Below, in pieces: positions 51,087 through 59,392 of a stretch of DNA of 64,000 nucleotides. How positions within the stretch are numbered: the first letter of the stretch is position 1; each line of letters starts with the position of its first letter. The position numbers and the translations under genes were made by a program. The notes beneath the pieces are model-generated. The model worked only from the letters and a program-made list of their open reading frames with translations. It searched no databases and had not been told where the DNA came from. Source of the DNA: Lachnospiraceae bacterium (GTDB taxonomy: Bacteria; Bacillota; Clostridia; Lachnospirales; Lachnospiraceae); assembly GCA_017434885.1 (NCBI GenBank), contig JAFSGE010000056.1:186001-250000 (forward strand), written 5' to 3'.

Positions 51087-51112
51087 AAATCAAACGAAAA
51101 GGAGAACACACT

Positions 51113-52030
51113 ATGAGACATTTAATGAGTCCTCTGGATTTTAGCACCGAGGAATTAGACCGCTTGTTTGACCTTGCCGGTGACATTGAAAGAAATATGA
51201 GCAAGTATGCGCATGCCTGTGACGGCAAAATACTTGCAACCTGTTTTTATGAACCCAGTACCCGTACCAGACTCAGTTTTGAATCTGCAATGCTTAGCCT
51301 CGGCGGAAACGTTCTGGGTTTTTCCGATGCCGGTTCTTCATCCGCAGCCAAAGGGGAAAGCGTGTCCGACACTATCCGCACTATCTCCTGCTTTGCTGAT
51401 ATCTGCGCTATGCGCCATCCCAAGGAAGGTGCACCCATGGTAGCTGCAAGCCGCTCCGGCGTTCCTGTTATTAACGCCGGTGACGGCGGTCATCAGCATC
51501 CTACGCAAACATTGACAGACCTTTTAACCATCCGCTCCTTAAAAGGAAGTCTTTCTAACTTTACTATCGGTCTTTGCGGCGATTTAAAATTTGGCCGTAC
51601 CGTGCACTCCCTGATTAATGCATTGGTCCGCTATGAAGGAATCAAATTCATCTTTATCTCTCCCGAAGAACTAAAGGTGCCTGATTACATCACTGACATG
51701 TTAAAAGAAAAAAATATTCCCTATGAAGAAGTAATTCGTCTGGAGAATGTAATGCCGCAGCTTGATTTCCTCTACATGACCAGAGTACAGAGAGAACGTT
51801 TCTTCAACGAAGAAGATTATGTCCGCCTGAAAGACTTCTACATTTTGGACAAAGCAAAAATGGAACTGGCCAAAGAGGACATGCTGGTACTCCATCCCCT
51901 TCCCCGTGTAAACGAAATTTCCGTGGAAGTAGATGATGACCCCAGAGCTGCTTATTTCAGACAGGTACAATACGGTGTTTACGTCAGAATGGCTCTGATT
52001 CTGACACTGCTTGACATTCATGTAGATTAG
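51113..52030 (+). CDS. pyrB: Aspartate carbamoyltransferase, catalytic subunit
   Basis: A 305-residue enzyme of pyrimidine synthesis. [17 protein letters not shown] is the carbamoyl phosphate loop, [10 protein letters not shown] the moving loop, [26 protein letters not shown] and the HPLPRVNEI aspartate loop are all intact. Start at 51113 with AAAAGGAG upstream. Followed 11 nt later by pyrI. Confidence 0.97.
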   Translation: MRHLMSPLDFSTEELDRLFDLAGDIERNMSKYAHACDGKILATCFYEPSTRTRLSFESAMLSLGGNVLGFSDAGSSSAAKGESVSDTIRTISCFADICAMRHPKEGAPMVAASRSGVPVINAGDGGHQHPTQTLTDLLTIRSLKGSLSNFTIGLCGDLKFGRTVHSLINALVRYEGIKFIFISPEELKVPDYITDMLKEKNIPYEEVIRLENVMPQLDFLYMTRVQRERFFNEEDYVRLKDFYILDKAKMELAKEDMLVLHPLPRVNEISVEVDDDPRAAYFRQVQYGVYVRMALILTLLDIHVD

Positions 52031-52041
52031 GAGGTAACCCC

Positions 52042-52473
52042 ATGTTAAATGTAGGAAAAATCGAAGAAGGATTCGTTCTTGACCATATCAAAGCCGGCAA
52101 AAGCTTATCTGTTTATCATCATTTGCAGCTTGACAAACTGGACTGTACCGTTGCCATTATCAAAAATGCAAAGAGTAATAAAATGGGTAAGAAAGATATT
52201 TTAAAGGTAGAATGTGATATTGATATGCTGGATTTAGATGTTTTGGCAGTGATTGACCATAGCATCACGGTTAATGTCATTAAAGACGGAGAAATTGTTT
52301 CCAAAAAGGAACTGATTCTTCCCAAAGAAATCAAAAATGTAATTAAATGTCACAATCCCAGATGTATTACTTCTATTGAGCAGGAACTTCCACACATCTT
52401 TGTTCTTACCGATGAAGAAAAAGAAATTTACCGTTGCAAGTACTGCGAAGAGAAATTCCAGGAAAGATTCTAA
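52042..52473 (+). CDS. pyrI: Aspartate carbamoyltransferase, regulatory subunit
   Basis: A 143-residue allosteric subunit. N-terminal nucleotide-binding part LNVGKIEEGFVLDHIKAGK, C-terminal zinc domain with CHNPRCITS and YRCKYCEEKF supplying the four Cys. GGAGG precedes the ATG. With pyrB it forms the class B ATCase that responds to CTP/ATP. Confidence 0.96.
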   Translation: MLNVGKIEEGFVLDHIKAGKSLSVYHHLQLDKLDCTVAIIKNAKSNKMGKKDILKVECDIDMLDLDVLAVIDHSITVNVIKDGEIVSKKELILPKEIKNVIKCHNPRCITSIEQELPHIFVLTDEEKEIYRCKYCEEKFQERF

Positions 52474-52483
52474 AACAAATAAA

Positions 52484-52522
52484 AAAGTCTGTTGCTTCGA
52501 GAATACCTCTGCAACAGACTTT
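52484..52522. terminator. Bidirectional terminator after pyrBI
   Basis: AAAGTCTGTTGC and GCAACAGACTTT, a perfect 12-bp stem, with TTCTTTT on the plus strand and AAAAAA before it serving the convergent HD-GYP gene. Confidence 0.88.
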
Positions 52523-52525
52523 CTT

Positions 52526-53761
52526 TTATTCAACCGCTATATTCTTCTCACAAATGCCTTCTTCCACCATGGCTATCATATGTTTTACAATCTCCGGGTC
52601 AAACTGTGTTCCGGCATGGTCATGAAGTTCTGTCAAAATCACTTCCTTAGGTAAATGCTTTCTGTAACACCTGTCGGAATTCATGGCATCAAACGCATCT
52701 GCAATTCCAATAATTCTGGCATATAAAGGAATCTCTTTTCCTGCAATCCCTTTCGGATATCCCTTACCGTCATACCTTTCATGATGATATAACGCTCCGT
52801 CCTTGATTCCGTCAATTGACGTATAATTTTCAAGCACCTTGCCTCCGATAATGGTATGGGTTTCTATCAGTTTGCGTTCCTCTGCGTCAAGTCTGCCCGG
52901 TTTGGTAAGTACATAATCCGGCACTCCCAACTTTCCGCAATCGTGCATCAATGCAATATATCCTAATTTCGTACATTCCTCGTCATCCATGTGAAGCCGT
53001 TTTCCGATTTCCTGCGAATAATATGCCACTCTGACAGAATGTCCTTTGGTATAAGGGTCTTTTGCATCTATCATCTGTGCAAAGGTCTTCATGGTTTGGG
53101 AAATAATCTTTGCATCGTTTTCTCTCTGCTCCTTAAAGTGTTTTACTCTTGCTTCCACAATAATCAAAGAAAATGCCATGGCAAGCCATACAATCAGCAT
53201 GATTATCAGCGCCCAGAACAAAGGATACTCTGTGTATGTAGTCTGACGATACCCGGTAAATTCATATTCTTCAAACTCAAGCACCAGCTTTGAAATCATA
53301 ATGAATCCGAAGGTCTTATTCTGTCCTGCCGGAATCACATTCGTATTTTTGTCCGGAATAATGGTCAGTTTATTGCCGTCCATTTCATAGGTACCGTTCC
53401 ATGAGCTGTCAAGTGTTCCTTCATCCGGCAATGTCACCACCAGTTTCCAGTCTCTGATATCACTGGTGTAAATATTCTCAACCACACCGTCATACTGCGC
53501 TCCAACGGTCTGTGTAAGCTGTCCTTTATCATTCACCCAGAACTTTACATCATCAGTCTCTACGGTAACATATTGGGATTCTCCCTCTCTACTGATATTC
53601 TCCGTAAACGGTGTATTGGAATCCTTCTCCACCCTGTAATTTAAGTAAGAAGCCAAAGTACTCCAAACAAGAAATAATGCAATCAAAAAAGCAACACTCC
53701 GCCACGTAGCCCTCTTATGTTTATCCACTGTAATCTCCAAACCCCTTCCGCGCTTACCCAT
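52526..53761 (-). CDS. Membrane-anchored HD-GYP domain phosphodiesterase
   Basis: A 411-residue signalling protein. One N-terminal helix (SVAFLIALFLVWSTLASYL), an extracytoplasmic domain of about 130 residues, a second helix (PLFWALIIMLIVWLAMAFSLIIV region) and a cytoplasmic HD-GYP domain: HSVRVAYYSQEIG, LMHDCGKLGVPD, HTIIGGKVL, YHHERYDGKGYPKGIAG, ADAFDAMNSDR. These are the metal and GYP residues of c-di-GMP phosphodiesterases. The ATG at 53761 has no ribosome site; GTG at 53728 with GGAG 6 nt upstream may be the true start. Confidence 0.88.
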   Translation of the reverse strand: MGKRGRGLEITVDKHKRATWRSVAFLIALFLVWSTLASYLNYRVEKDSNTPFTENISREGESQYVTVETDDVKFWVNDKGQLTQTVGAQYDGVVENIYTSDIRDWKLVVTLPDEGTLDSSWNGTYEMDGNKLTIIPDKNTNVIPAGQNKTFGFIMISKLVLEFEEYEFTGYRQTTYTEYPLFWALIIMLIVWLAMAFSLIIVEARVKHFKEQRENDAKIISQTMKTFAQMIDAKDPYTKGHSVRVAYYSQEIGKRLHMDDEECTKLGYIALMHDCGKLGVPDYVLTKPGRLDAEERKLIETHTIIGGKVLENYTSIDGIKDGALYHHERYDGKGYPKGIAGKEIPLYARIIGIADAFDAMNSDRCYRKHLPKEVILTELHDHAGTQFDPEIVKHMIAMVEEGICEKNIAVE

Positions 53762-53831
53762 TTATCTGATAAGTGTAATAAATCTATTATATACTACTTT
53801 CCAAAAAATGTCTATTTTCCATCATTTTCTA

Positions 53832-53861
53832 TTTACAAACATATGTTCGACGTTTTATAAT
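53832..53861 (+). promoter_or_regulatory. Promoter with LexA-like box for the Y-family polymerase
   Basis: TTTACA (53832-53837) and TATAAT (53856-53861), 18-bp spacer. The spacer contains CAAACATATGTTCG (53836-53849), one base off the Gram-positive LexA consensus CGAACNNNNGTTCG. The predicted start of transcription falls on or next to the start codon at 53868. Confidence 0.7.
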
Positions 53862-53867
53862 ATGAGT

Positions 53868-55133
53868 ATGAATAAGCGAGTTTATCTTTGTATTGATTTA
53901 AAATCTTTTTATGCATCCGTGGAATGTGCCGAGCGGGGACTTGACCCGATGACCACTAATCTTGTAGTTGCGGACCTTGAACGCTCCGAAAAAACCATCT
54001 GCCTTGCCATAACTCCCGCTATGAAGGCTCTCGGTATCAAAAACAGATGCCGTATTTTTGAAATTCCCAAAGGAGTGCAGTACATTGCTGCCACGCCCCG
54101 GATGCAACTTTATATTGACTATGCTGCAGAAATATACAGCATTTATCTTAAGTATATTTCCAAAGATGACATCCATGTATATTCCATTGATGAGGTTTTT
54201 ATGGATGTCACGGATTATCTGACACTGTATCAGATGTCCGCCAGGGAACTGGGGCAAATGATTACGGAAGATATCTATAAGCAGCTTTCTATTCGTGCCA
54301 CCTGTGGTATTGGCACCAATTTGTACCTTGCCAAAGTTGCTCTTGATATTACTGCCAAGCACTCTCCCGACTTTATCGGCGAATTAACAGAAGAAACCTA
54401 CTGTTCCACCTTATGGAACCACAAATCTCTTACTGATTTTTGGCGGGTAGGAGCCGGTACTGCAAAGCGTCTTGCTTCGGTAGGTATTTTTACCATGGGT
54501 GATATTGCCCATGCCAATGAAGATTTGCTTTATCATCTGTTCGGCATTGATGCAGAGCTTTTAATTGACCATGCATGGGGCAGAGAGCCTGTTACACTTC
54601 CCGACATTAAAGCTTACAAGTCACAATCAAACTGTCTTTCCAGCGGACAGGTCCTTGGCTGTTCCTACAACTTTGCAGACGGGAAACTGGTAGTGAAGGA
54701 AATGACGGACCTACTGTGCCTTGATATGGTTGATAAAAATCTGGTAACCAAATCCATCACATTGCATGTAGGATATGACAACAGACTAAATGTACCTTCC
54801 GCCCATGGTTCTACCACCCTTTCCGAAGAGACCAATGCAGACATTTTGATTATACCTGCCGTTACTGCTCTATACGAGCGTATTGTCAATCCCTCATATA
54901 CCATTAAACGAATCAATGTTTCCTGCAATAATGTGGTTCCCGAAGAATATCACCAATACAGTCTTCTGGTCGATGCAGAAGAATTGGAACGAAACCGCAA
55001 AGTACAGAAAGCCGTTATCAGTATCAAGAACAAATATGGCAAAAACGCTATATTAAAAGGCATGAATTTAGAAGAACATGCCACCACCAGAGAGCGGAAC
55101 CATCAAATAGGAGGACACAAAAGTGGCATCTAA
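53868..55133 (+). CDS. Y-family DNA polymerase (UmuC/UvrX type)
   Basis: A 421-residue translesion polymerase. KRVYLCIDLKSFYASVEC holds the first metal Asp and steric-gate region, VYSIDEVFMDVTDY the SIDE catalytic pair, CGIGTNLYLAKVALD the palm, and a little-finger domain follows; a C-terminal region includes RRNVSCN-like INVSCNNVVP. It is followed and overlapped by a YolD gene, the usual partner. The ATG at 53868 begins directly after the -10 element, with no ribosome site, so the mRNA may be leaderless. LexA-like control fits SOS induction. Confidence 0.93.
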   Translation: MNKRVYLCIDLKSFYASVECAERGLDPMTTNLVVADLERSEKTICLAITPAMKALGIKNRCRIFEIPKGVQYIAATPRMQLYIDYAAEIYSIYLKYISKDDIHVYSIDEVFMDVTDYLTLYQMSARELGQMITEDIYKQLSIRATCGIGTNLYLAKVALDITAKHSPDFIGELTEETYCSTLWNHKSLTDFWRVGAGTAKRLASVGIFTMGDIAHANEDLLYHLFGIDAELLIDHAWGREPVTLPDIKAYKSQSNCLSSGQVLGCSYNFADGKLVVKEMTDLLCLDMVDKNLVTKSITLHVGYDNRLNVPSAHGSTTLSEETNADILIIPAVTALYERIVNPSYTIKRINVSCNNVVPEEYHQYSLLVDAEELERNRKVQKAVISIKNKYGKNAILKGMNLEEHATTRERNHQIGGHKSGI

Positions 55134-55452
55134 ACCGAAATACAAAATGCCCATAGCAGACAGAGCCAAACAGTTTGTCCCTTTTGCAGCATTAAAAGGC
55201 CTTCCCGAAGCTTTGTCTGCCAAGGAACGCATCACCGTAGATAAAATAGAGCTTTCTCCCGAAATGGCAGAAGAACTGGACCGCAGGATGCATCTTTTAC
55301 AAAAGGGAAATATTGCCACCGTGGTATACTTTCATAAGGATGAATACATTAAAATAACCGGCATGGTGGCCAGAATTGACACCACCTGCCGGCTTCTGCA
55401 GATTGTAAATACCAAAATTCATTTTGATGATATTTATGAGGTTACTGTTTGA
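55123..55452 (+). CDS. YolD-like family protein
   Basis: A 109-residue protein starting with GTG at 55123, preceded by TAGGAGG. It shows the YolD pattern: DRAKQFVPFAALKGLPEAL, then ELDRRMHLLQKGNIATVVYF and INTKIHFDDIYEV-type ending. YolD proteins accompany Y-family polymerases in Firmicutes and are thought to modulate them. It overlaps the polymerase gene by 11 nt. Confidence 0.9.
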   Translation: MASKPKYKMPIADRAKQFVPFAALKGLPEALSAKERITVDKIELSPEMAEELDRRMHLLQKGNIATVVYFHKDEYIKITGMVARIDTTCRLLQIVNTKIHFDDIYEVTV

Positions 55453-55571
55453 TTTCTTTTTTCCTGCATCCTTACTGGATGCACCGCAATGATATGCCTG
55501 TACAACTGACTGCCTACCCGCTAATGAGATATTTGAATACGGGCATTATCCTTGCCTCTCTACGGACACTA

Positions 55572-55695
55572 CAAAAAAACTCCCACCGAAGTGGGAGCTA
55601 CCGATGGATCGCCAAATCCACCATAACTGAATCAATTTTACCGATCAATCGCCAAATTGACCACATCTGTAGATTAAATTCTACATTACATTATA
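55572..55695 (-). ncRNA. Candidate structured small RNA with 40-nt repeat units
   Basis: Minus strand. TATAAT at 55695-55690 would start a transcript near 55684. It would fold into hairpin C (TGTAGA/TCTACA, 55685-55668), hairpin A (TCAAT-TTGGCG-ATTGA, 55660-55645), hairpin B (TGGAT-TTGGCG-ATCCA, 55620-55605) and a terminator (AGCTCCCAC TTCG GTGGGAG then TTTTTTT, ending near 55572). A and B are exactly 40 nt apart, share loop TTGGCG and trailing ATCGGTA, and differ only by paired, compensating stem changes, strong internal evidence for RNA structure. Otherwise it is the 3' UTR and terminator of the MazF-like gene. No ORF of note occurs here. Not recognised as a known family. Confidence 0.55.
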
Positions 55696-55721
55696 TTATG
55701 TGAAAAGTCAACGAAAAATAT

Positions 55722-56255
55722 CTACTGTTTTTTCATATATTCTATTTTACCTTGCAATGACTTAATAGTGTTTTCCTTTGACTTAATTATACTAGATAAA
55801 CCAAGTGCATTCAAGAGTTTTCTATCTATTTCTTGTATCTCCTGCTTAAGCATGCAAATCTTACTATTTACTATTCTTTCTTTACCTACGGTCTTTATCT
55901 GCCCTAAATCCACGCTTCCAACTAAAAATTTATTCACACCATTCTCATCTTTATACGGGTAAGTTCCAGTAATCGGAATCTGAATATCCGGAATCGTCAA
56001 AGCACTAGATGAAATAATAGCGCATGTAAATACCGGTGACTTAAAATTATATGCATCCGATTGTAATACAACAACCGGACGAAGTTTATTTTCCTCACTA
56101 CCGACATTCTCCCCTAAATCCACAAAATAAACTTCTCCTCTCTTCACAGTCCATTTTCTCTGATACTGTTTACCTGTAGAATAATACAATTTTTGCGCAT
56201 TCCATCTACTGATACGTTGAGCCTTCGTCATTATTACTTTTTCTTCTGGTGTCAT
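55722..56255 (-). CDS. PemK/MazF-like toxin-family protein with extensions
   Basis: A 177-residue protein. A basic N-terminal extension (residues 1-35, KAQRISRWNAQKLYYSTGKQ) precedes the MazF/PemK core: VKRGEVYFVDLGENVGSEENKLRPVVVLQSD in parts, then PVFTCAIISS, VGSVDLGQIKTVGKERI. A charged C-terminal helix ends it. Core residues fit an mRNA interferase, but many long relatives are uncharacterised. GGAGG lies 9 nt before the ATG. The HTH gene 52 nt upstream is a possible antitoxin-like partner. Confidence 0.8.
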   Translation of the reverse strand: MTPEEKVIMTKAQRISRWNAQKLYYSTGKQYQRKWTVKRGEVYFVDLGENVGSEENKLRPVVVLQSDAYNFKSPVFTCAIISSSALTIPDIQIPITGTYPYKDENGVNKFLVGSVDLGQIKTVGKERIVNSKICMLKQEIQEIDRKLLNALGLSSIIKSKENTIKSLQGKIEYMKKQ

Positions 56256-56307
56256 ATTGCCAATACCTCCAATTTATGCCACAGCCTGTAGCACAATTAC
56301 TAATACA

Positions 56308-56535
56308 TTATTTGCCAGCCACGTTATCTTCCTTGTCATTTTCTCTTTTCCTATCAGCCAACTTCTCTATTTCAATCTTATATGCCATCAATCGCAAAAG
56401 ATACTGCGGAACCCTTCTGTTTCCCAATTCCCAATCTGTCTCCGTCATATATGGAATTTCAAAGTACTCACAAAACTCTTTCCGATTCATACCGGTACTT
56501 TCTCTTAATTTTCTCAATTCTTCTCTTGCTTCCAT
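56308..56535 (-). CDS. Small helix-turn-helix protein
   Basis: A 75-residue protein: ELRKLRESTGMNRKEFCEYFEIPYMTETDWELGNRRVP (in parts) is a Cro/XRE-like helix-turn-helix, although the recognition helix is shorter than usual, followed by a basic/acidic tail. AGAGGAGGG precedes the ATG. A perfect 17-bp dyad between its promoter and ribosome site suggests autoregulation. It may act as antitoxin or regulator for the following MazF-like gene. Confidence 0.75.
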   Translation of the reverse strand: MEAREELRKLRESTGMNRKEFCEYFEIPYMTETDWELGNRRVPQYLLRLMAYKIEIEKLADRKRENDKEDNVAGK

Positions 56536-56546
56536 AAGCCCTCCTC

Positions 56547-56595
56547 TTTATGCATTGCATAAATAAATTATATAATCCTTATTACCTACGGTCAA
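56547..56595 (-). promoter_or_regulatory. Promoter and operator of the HTH/MazF-like pair
   Basis: TTGACC (56595-56590) and TATAAT (56572-56567), 17-bp spacer, minus strand. TTTATGCA-T-TGCATAAA (56547-56563), perfect 8-bp arms, covers the start of transcription. A half copy TTTGCATAAA lies at 56603-56612, upstream of the -35. Confidence 0.75.
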
Positions 56596-56618
56596 TAACC
56601 TATTTGCATAAAAACAAT

Positions 56619-56656
56619 GAACCTCGGTCAAAATTGCTTTTTGAACCGAGGTTTAT
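56619..56656 (-). terminator. Terminator of the RlmCD-type gene
   Basis: AACCTCGGT and ACCGAGGTT with further inner pairing TCAAAA/TTTTGA region; T-rich after it. Lies 50 nt after the methyltransferase stop. Confidence 0.75.
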
Positions 56657-56705
56657 TCTAATTTTATAATTATATTCAATATGCATTAATCCTTCAAAAT
56701 AACAT

Positions 56706-57995
56706 TTATAATTCACAATTAGTTTTCAAGGATAATACAGCAACTGCTTCAATTTCCACGGTATTTGGAAACATATCAACTCCACAGGCTTTCTGCACAC
56801 AATATCCTTTCTGCGTCAGATACTTAATATCCCTGACCATCGTTTCCGGATTGCAGGAAACATATACCACCTTACGGGGCGAAAGTACGCATAATGCATC
56901 CAAAAACACTTCACTGCTACCACTTCTGGGCGGATCCATCAATACTACATCTACCTTATCGCCGCTTTCTGCCACCTGCACCATAAATTCCCCTGCATCT
57001 TTTTGGTAAAAACGGATATTGTTAATCTGATTCTTTTTGGCATTAACTACCGCATCCTTCACAGCATCCTTATTCAGTTCCACTCCGATTACCTTTCCTG
57101 CTTTTGCCGATGCAATCATCCCGATGGTTCCTGTTCCGCAGTATGCATCCAGTACTGTCTCTTTCCCTGTTAAACCTGCATACCCGATGGCCTTTTTGTA
57201 TAGTTTCTCTGTCTGAACAGGATTTACCTGATAAAACGATTTCGGAGAAATCTTAAAAGTGCAACCGCAAAGTTTGTCTTCAATATATCCCGGACCGTAA
57301 ATCACCTGCTCTTTTTCCCCAAGTACCATACTGGTCCGTTTGTCATTGACATTTACCACCACTGTTGTAATTTCCGGGTGTTCCTTTCGAAGCGCCTTGA
57401 CAAAATTGTTTTTGGAAGGCATAACAGGTGATGCCAGCACCAATACTACCATAATCTGTCCTGTCACATGTCCCACCCGCACCAGCACATGCCGAAGTAA
57501 TCCGTAACCGGTATCCTCATCATAGGTTTTTATCTTAAAGGATTTTAAAAGCCCTCTTATGGTTACTATAATCGCATCTGCTTTCTGATGCTCTAAAAGA
57601 CAGCTTTCCACCGGAACCAGATAATGCGTTCCTTCCTTGTAAGTTCCTGATATCACATTACCTTTTCGGTCTCTGCCAAAGGTGGCAGTTACTTTGTGCC
57701 TGTAATGAACCGGATTCTCCATATCGATAAAGGTTTCCAATTCACAGTAAGGCTTCAGCAATTCTACAAGCCACTCTTTCTTTTTCTTTATCTGTTTCTG
57801 ATACGGCACATCTAAAAGTTGGCAACCTCCGCAGCTTTTGAATACCGGACACGGAGCATTTTGCTCGCTTACATTTTTTACCATCCTTCGTTTTGTTTCA
57901 TTTTTACTCTGTTTTTCAAGCTGCTGATATCCTTTTTTGCCCGTTCTGTTATCTGCCTTATTATCAGTCCTGTTGCTTTTTTTGTTAACAGCCAT
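56706..57995 (-). CDS. 23S rRNA (uracil-5-)-methyltransferase RlmD/RlmCD type
   Basis: A 429-residue SAM enzyme. After a basic Lys/Gln-rich N-terminus, CPVFKSCGGCQLLDVPYQKQ holds the Fe-S cysteines; the Rossmann part shows VLDAYCGTGTIGM, GVELNKDAV, VVLMDPPRSGSSEV and the nucleophile in YVSCNPETMVRDI. No separate TRAM domain is visible, the N-terminus being short. Modifies U747/U1939-type positions in family members. Monocistronic. Confidence 0.92.
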   Translation of the reverse strand: MAVNKKSNRTDNKADNRTGKKGYQQLEKQSKNETKRRMVKNVSEQNAPCPVFKSCGGCQLLDVPYQKQIKKKKEWLVELLKPYCELETFIDMENPVHYRHKVTATFGRDRKGNVISGTYKEGTHYLVPVESCLLEHQKADAIIVTIRGLLKSFKIKTYDEDTGYGLLRHVLVRVGHVTGQIMVVLVLASPVMPSKNNFVKALRKEHPEITTVVVNVNDKRTSMVLGEKEQVIYGPGYIEDKLCGCTFKISPKSFYQVNPVQTEKLYKKAIGYAGLTGKETVLDAYCGTGTIGMIASAKAGKVIGVELNKDAVKDAVVNAKKNQINNIRFYQKDAGEFMVQVAESGDKVDVVLMDPPRSGSSEVFLDALCVLSPRKVVYVSCNPETMVRDIKYLTQKGYCVQKACGVDMFPNTVEIEAVAVLSLKTNCEL

Positions 57996-58048
57996 AGCAC
58001 ATCCATTCCTTTTACATAAATATACCCCGAGAATCCCCGGGGCTTATT

Positions 58049-58339
58049 TTAATTATGTTGTTCTGATTTTCTTAATTTCACGGAATCAATTCCCTGAATC
58101 AATTCTTTCGCACGTTCTACATCAGCCTCATTAATCCGGATAGTAAAAACATTTTTTTCTTTTTTACTTCCGCTACCGAATATTCTCTGCCAGAATGTTC
58201 TTTCCTGCCAGTCAATAAAATAAGAAATTCTGTTTTTCAAAAATAACTTTTCCAGTTTTTCTTTGCTTTCAAGACTATAAACCTTACAAAAGGCTACTTC
58301 CCTGTTAAATAGCCTGCTGTCAAATCCCATTGATGACAT
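58049..58339 (-). CDS. Conserved hypothetical protein, 96 aa
   Basis: A 96-residue basic soluble protein: NREVAFCKVYSLESKEKLEKLF, ISYFIDWQERTFWQRIFG, then VFTIRINEADVERAKELI. The beta-alpha-beta layout resembles DUF2007-type putative signal-transducing domains, but I am not sure. GGGGGAG precedes the ATG. It lies 53 nt upstream of the methyltransferase gene on the same strand. Confidence 0.6.
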   Translation of the reverse strand: MSSMGFDSRLFNREVAFCKVYSLESKEKLEKLFLKNRISYFIDWQERTFWQRIFGSGSKKEKNVFTIRINEADVERAKELIQGIDSVKLRKSEQHN

Positions 58340-58441
58340 AAAATACTCCCCCTGCCCGTATCTGAGCTTATGTTAACTTATAGTTCATTATATAGCATAT
58401 GCTGTTTCTATTTCAAGAAAAAAATACAATATTCTTATTTT

Positions 58442-58744
58442 TTACAGTTTTTTTGACAACTCCCAGAGTGGTTTTTGAAGCATATACTGCTCATTCAGCC
58501 AGTCAGCAGCTTCCTCAACTCCCTGTGCGGAAAAAACAAAATCTTTCCTCTGCTTCTTCTCTTCCTCTGTCTTGGCATAACAATAAGGCTCTGGCCAAAT
58601 GATTACTTCGAGAACTGTTTTCTTCTCTCCGTCTTCTGCCTCTGCTTCTTTCTTTCTGAGCATATACCGCATGCCATCCATACTGGCACAATATTCTTCC
58701 TTTTTGACATAATTAAATACATGAAAACGCTCTTTATCTATCAT
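58442..58744 (-). CDS. Conserved hypothetical protein, 100 aa
   Basis: A 100-residue protein: IDKERFHVFNYVKKEEYCAS, MDGMRYMLRKKEAE, LEVIIWPEPYCYAKTEEEKK and EEAADWLNEQYMLQKPLW. The pattern, including the WPEPYCYAKT segment, is one I associate with short Lachnospiraceae proteins of unknown role. AAAAGGAAAG precedes the ATG. It may follow cheY in one transcript, though a terminator lies between. Confidence 0.65.
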   Translation of the reverse strand: MIDKERFHVFNYVKKEEYCASMDGMRYMLRKKEAEAEDGEKKTVLEVIIWPEPYCYAKTEEEKKQRKDFVFSAQGVEEAADWLNEQYMLQKPLWELSKKL

Positions 58745-58794
58745 GCTGACTTTCCTTTTAAAACCTTAACTTTCAATCTTACTATAAAGTATAA

Positions 58795-58822
58795 AGGCAC
58801 CGGACACTGGCGTCCGATGCCA
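58795..58822 (-). terminator. Terminator of the lone cheY gene
   Basis: GGCATCGGAC and GTCCGGTGCC pair with one wobble around GCCAGT, followed by TTTATACTTTAT, 28 nt after the stop. Confidence 0.7.
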
Positions 58823-58849
58823 TTTGTTCAAGCTTAAATATGCTGTCAA

Positions 58850-59212
58850 TTATTTGTTCATTACCTTATCAATAGCCGCAAGTAAACGGTCTACTTCAAA
58901 AGGTTTGACAATGAAATCGGAAGCACCATTCTCTACAGCTTCTGCAAGAATTGCCTGCTGACCGATTGCCGTACAGATAATTACCTTAGCATTGGGATCT
59001 AATACTTTAAGTCTCTTTAATGCTTCCACACCGTTCATTTCCGGCATGGTAATATCAAGAAGCACTACATCCGGTTTTACCTGCAAATACATTTGAACAG
59101 CCTCTATACCACTTCCGGCTTCCCCTGCCATAGTGTGTCCGTTCGCTTCTAACATTCTTTTAATTGACATTCTCATGAATGCTGCATCATCTACTACTAA
59201 TACACTTGCCAT
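58850..59212 (-). CDS. CheY-like single-domain response regulator
   Basis: A 120-residue receiver domain without output domain. SVLVVDDAAFMRMSIKRMLE carries the acidic pocket, VVLLDITMPEMNG the phospho-acceptor Asp, ICTAIGQ the Thr/Ser position and FIVKPFEVDRL the Lys. Very close in form to CheY and to the stand-alone regulators of Clostridia. No chemotaxis genes are nearby. Confidence 0.92.
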   Translation of the reverse strand: MASVLVVDDAAFMRMSIKRMLEANGHTMAGEAGSGIEAVQMYLQVKPDVVLLDITMPEMNGVEALKRLKVLDPNAKVIICTAIGQQAILAEAVENGASDFIVKPFEVDRLLAAIDKVMNK

Positions 59213-59392
59213 TTTCTTTCCCTTACCTTAATCATGTATATTATAATGTTATATCATTACTTCTCCGCAACATACATAAGTATTCTAACATACTTTTTTT
59301 GAGAAGAAAATATATTTTTCCAAAATGTTTTCTAAATTTAGTGTGCAAAAAATAAACACACCAAGTAAAGTTCGCCAATTCCTGCCAGACAG
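59213..59392. other. Gene-free stretch upstream of cheY
   Basis: AT-rich; contains TATAAT-like sequence on the minus strand for cheY near 59235-59250 and a GTGTG/CACAC dyad at 59341-59361. No other feature seen. Confidence 0.3.

Noticed and set aside
55601-55680. Type III toxin-antitoxin RNA repeats for the MazF-like gene
   Set aside because: In ToxIN-type systems many repeats lie upstream of the toxin with a terminator between. Here two units lie downstream of the gene and the protein resembles PemK/MazF rather than ToxN.
55449-55703. 84-codon rightward frame after YolD
   Set aside because: It overlaps the structured RNA region, has no good ribosome site, and its composition is not protein-like.
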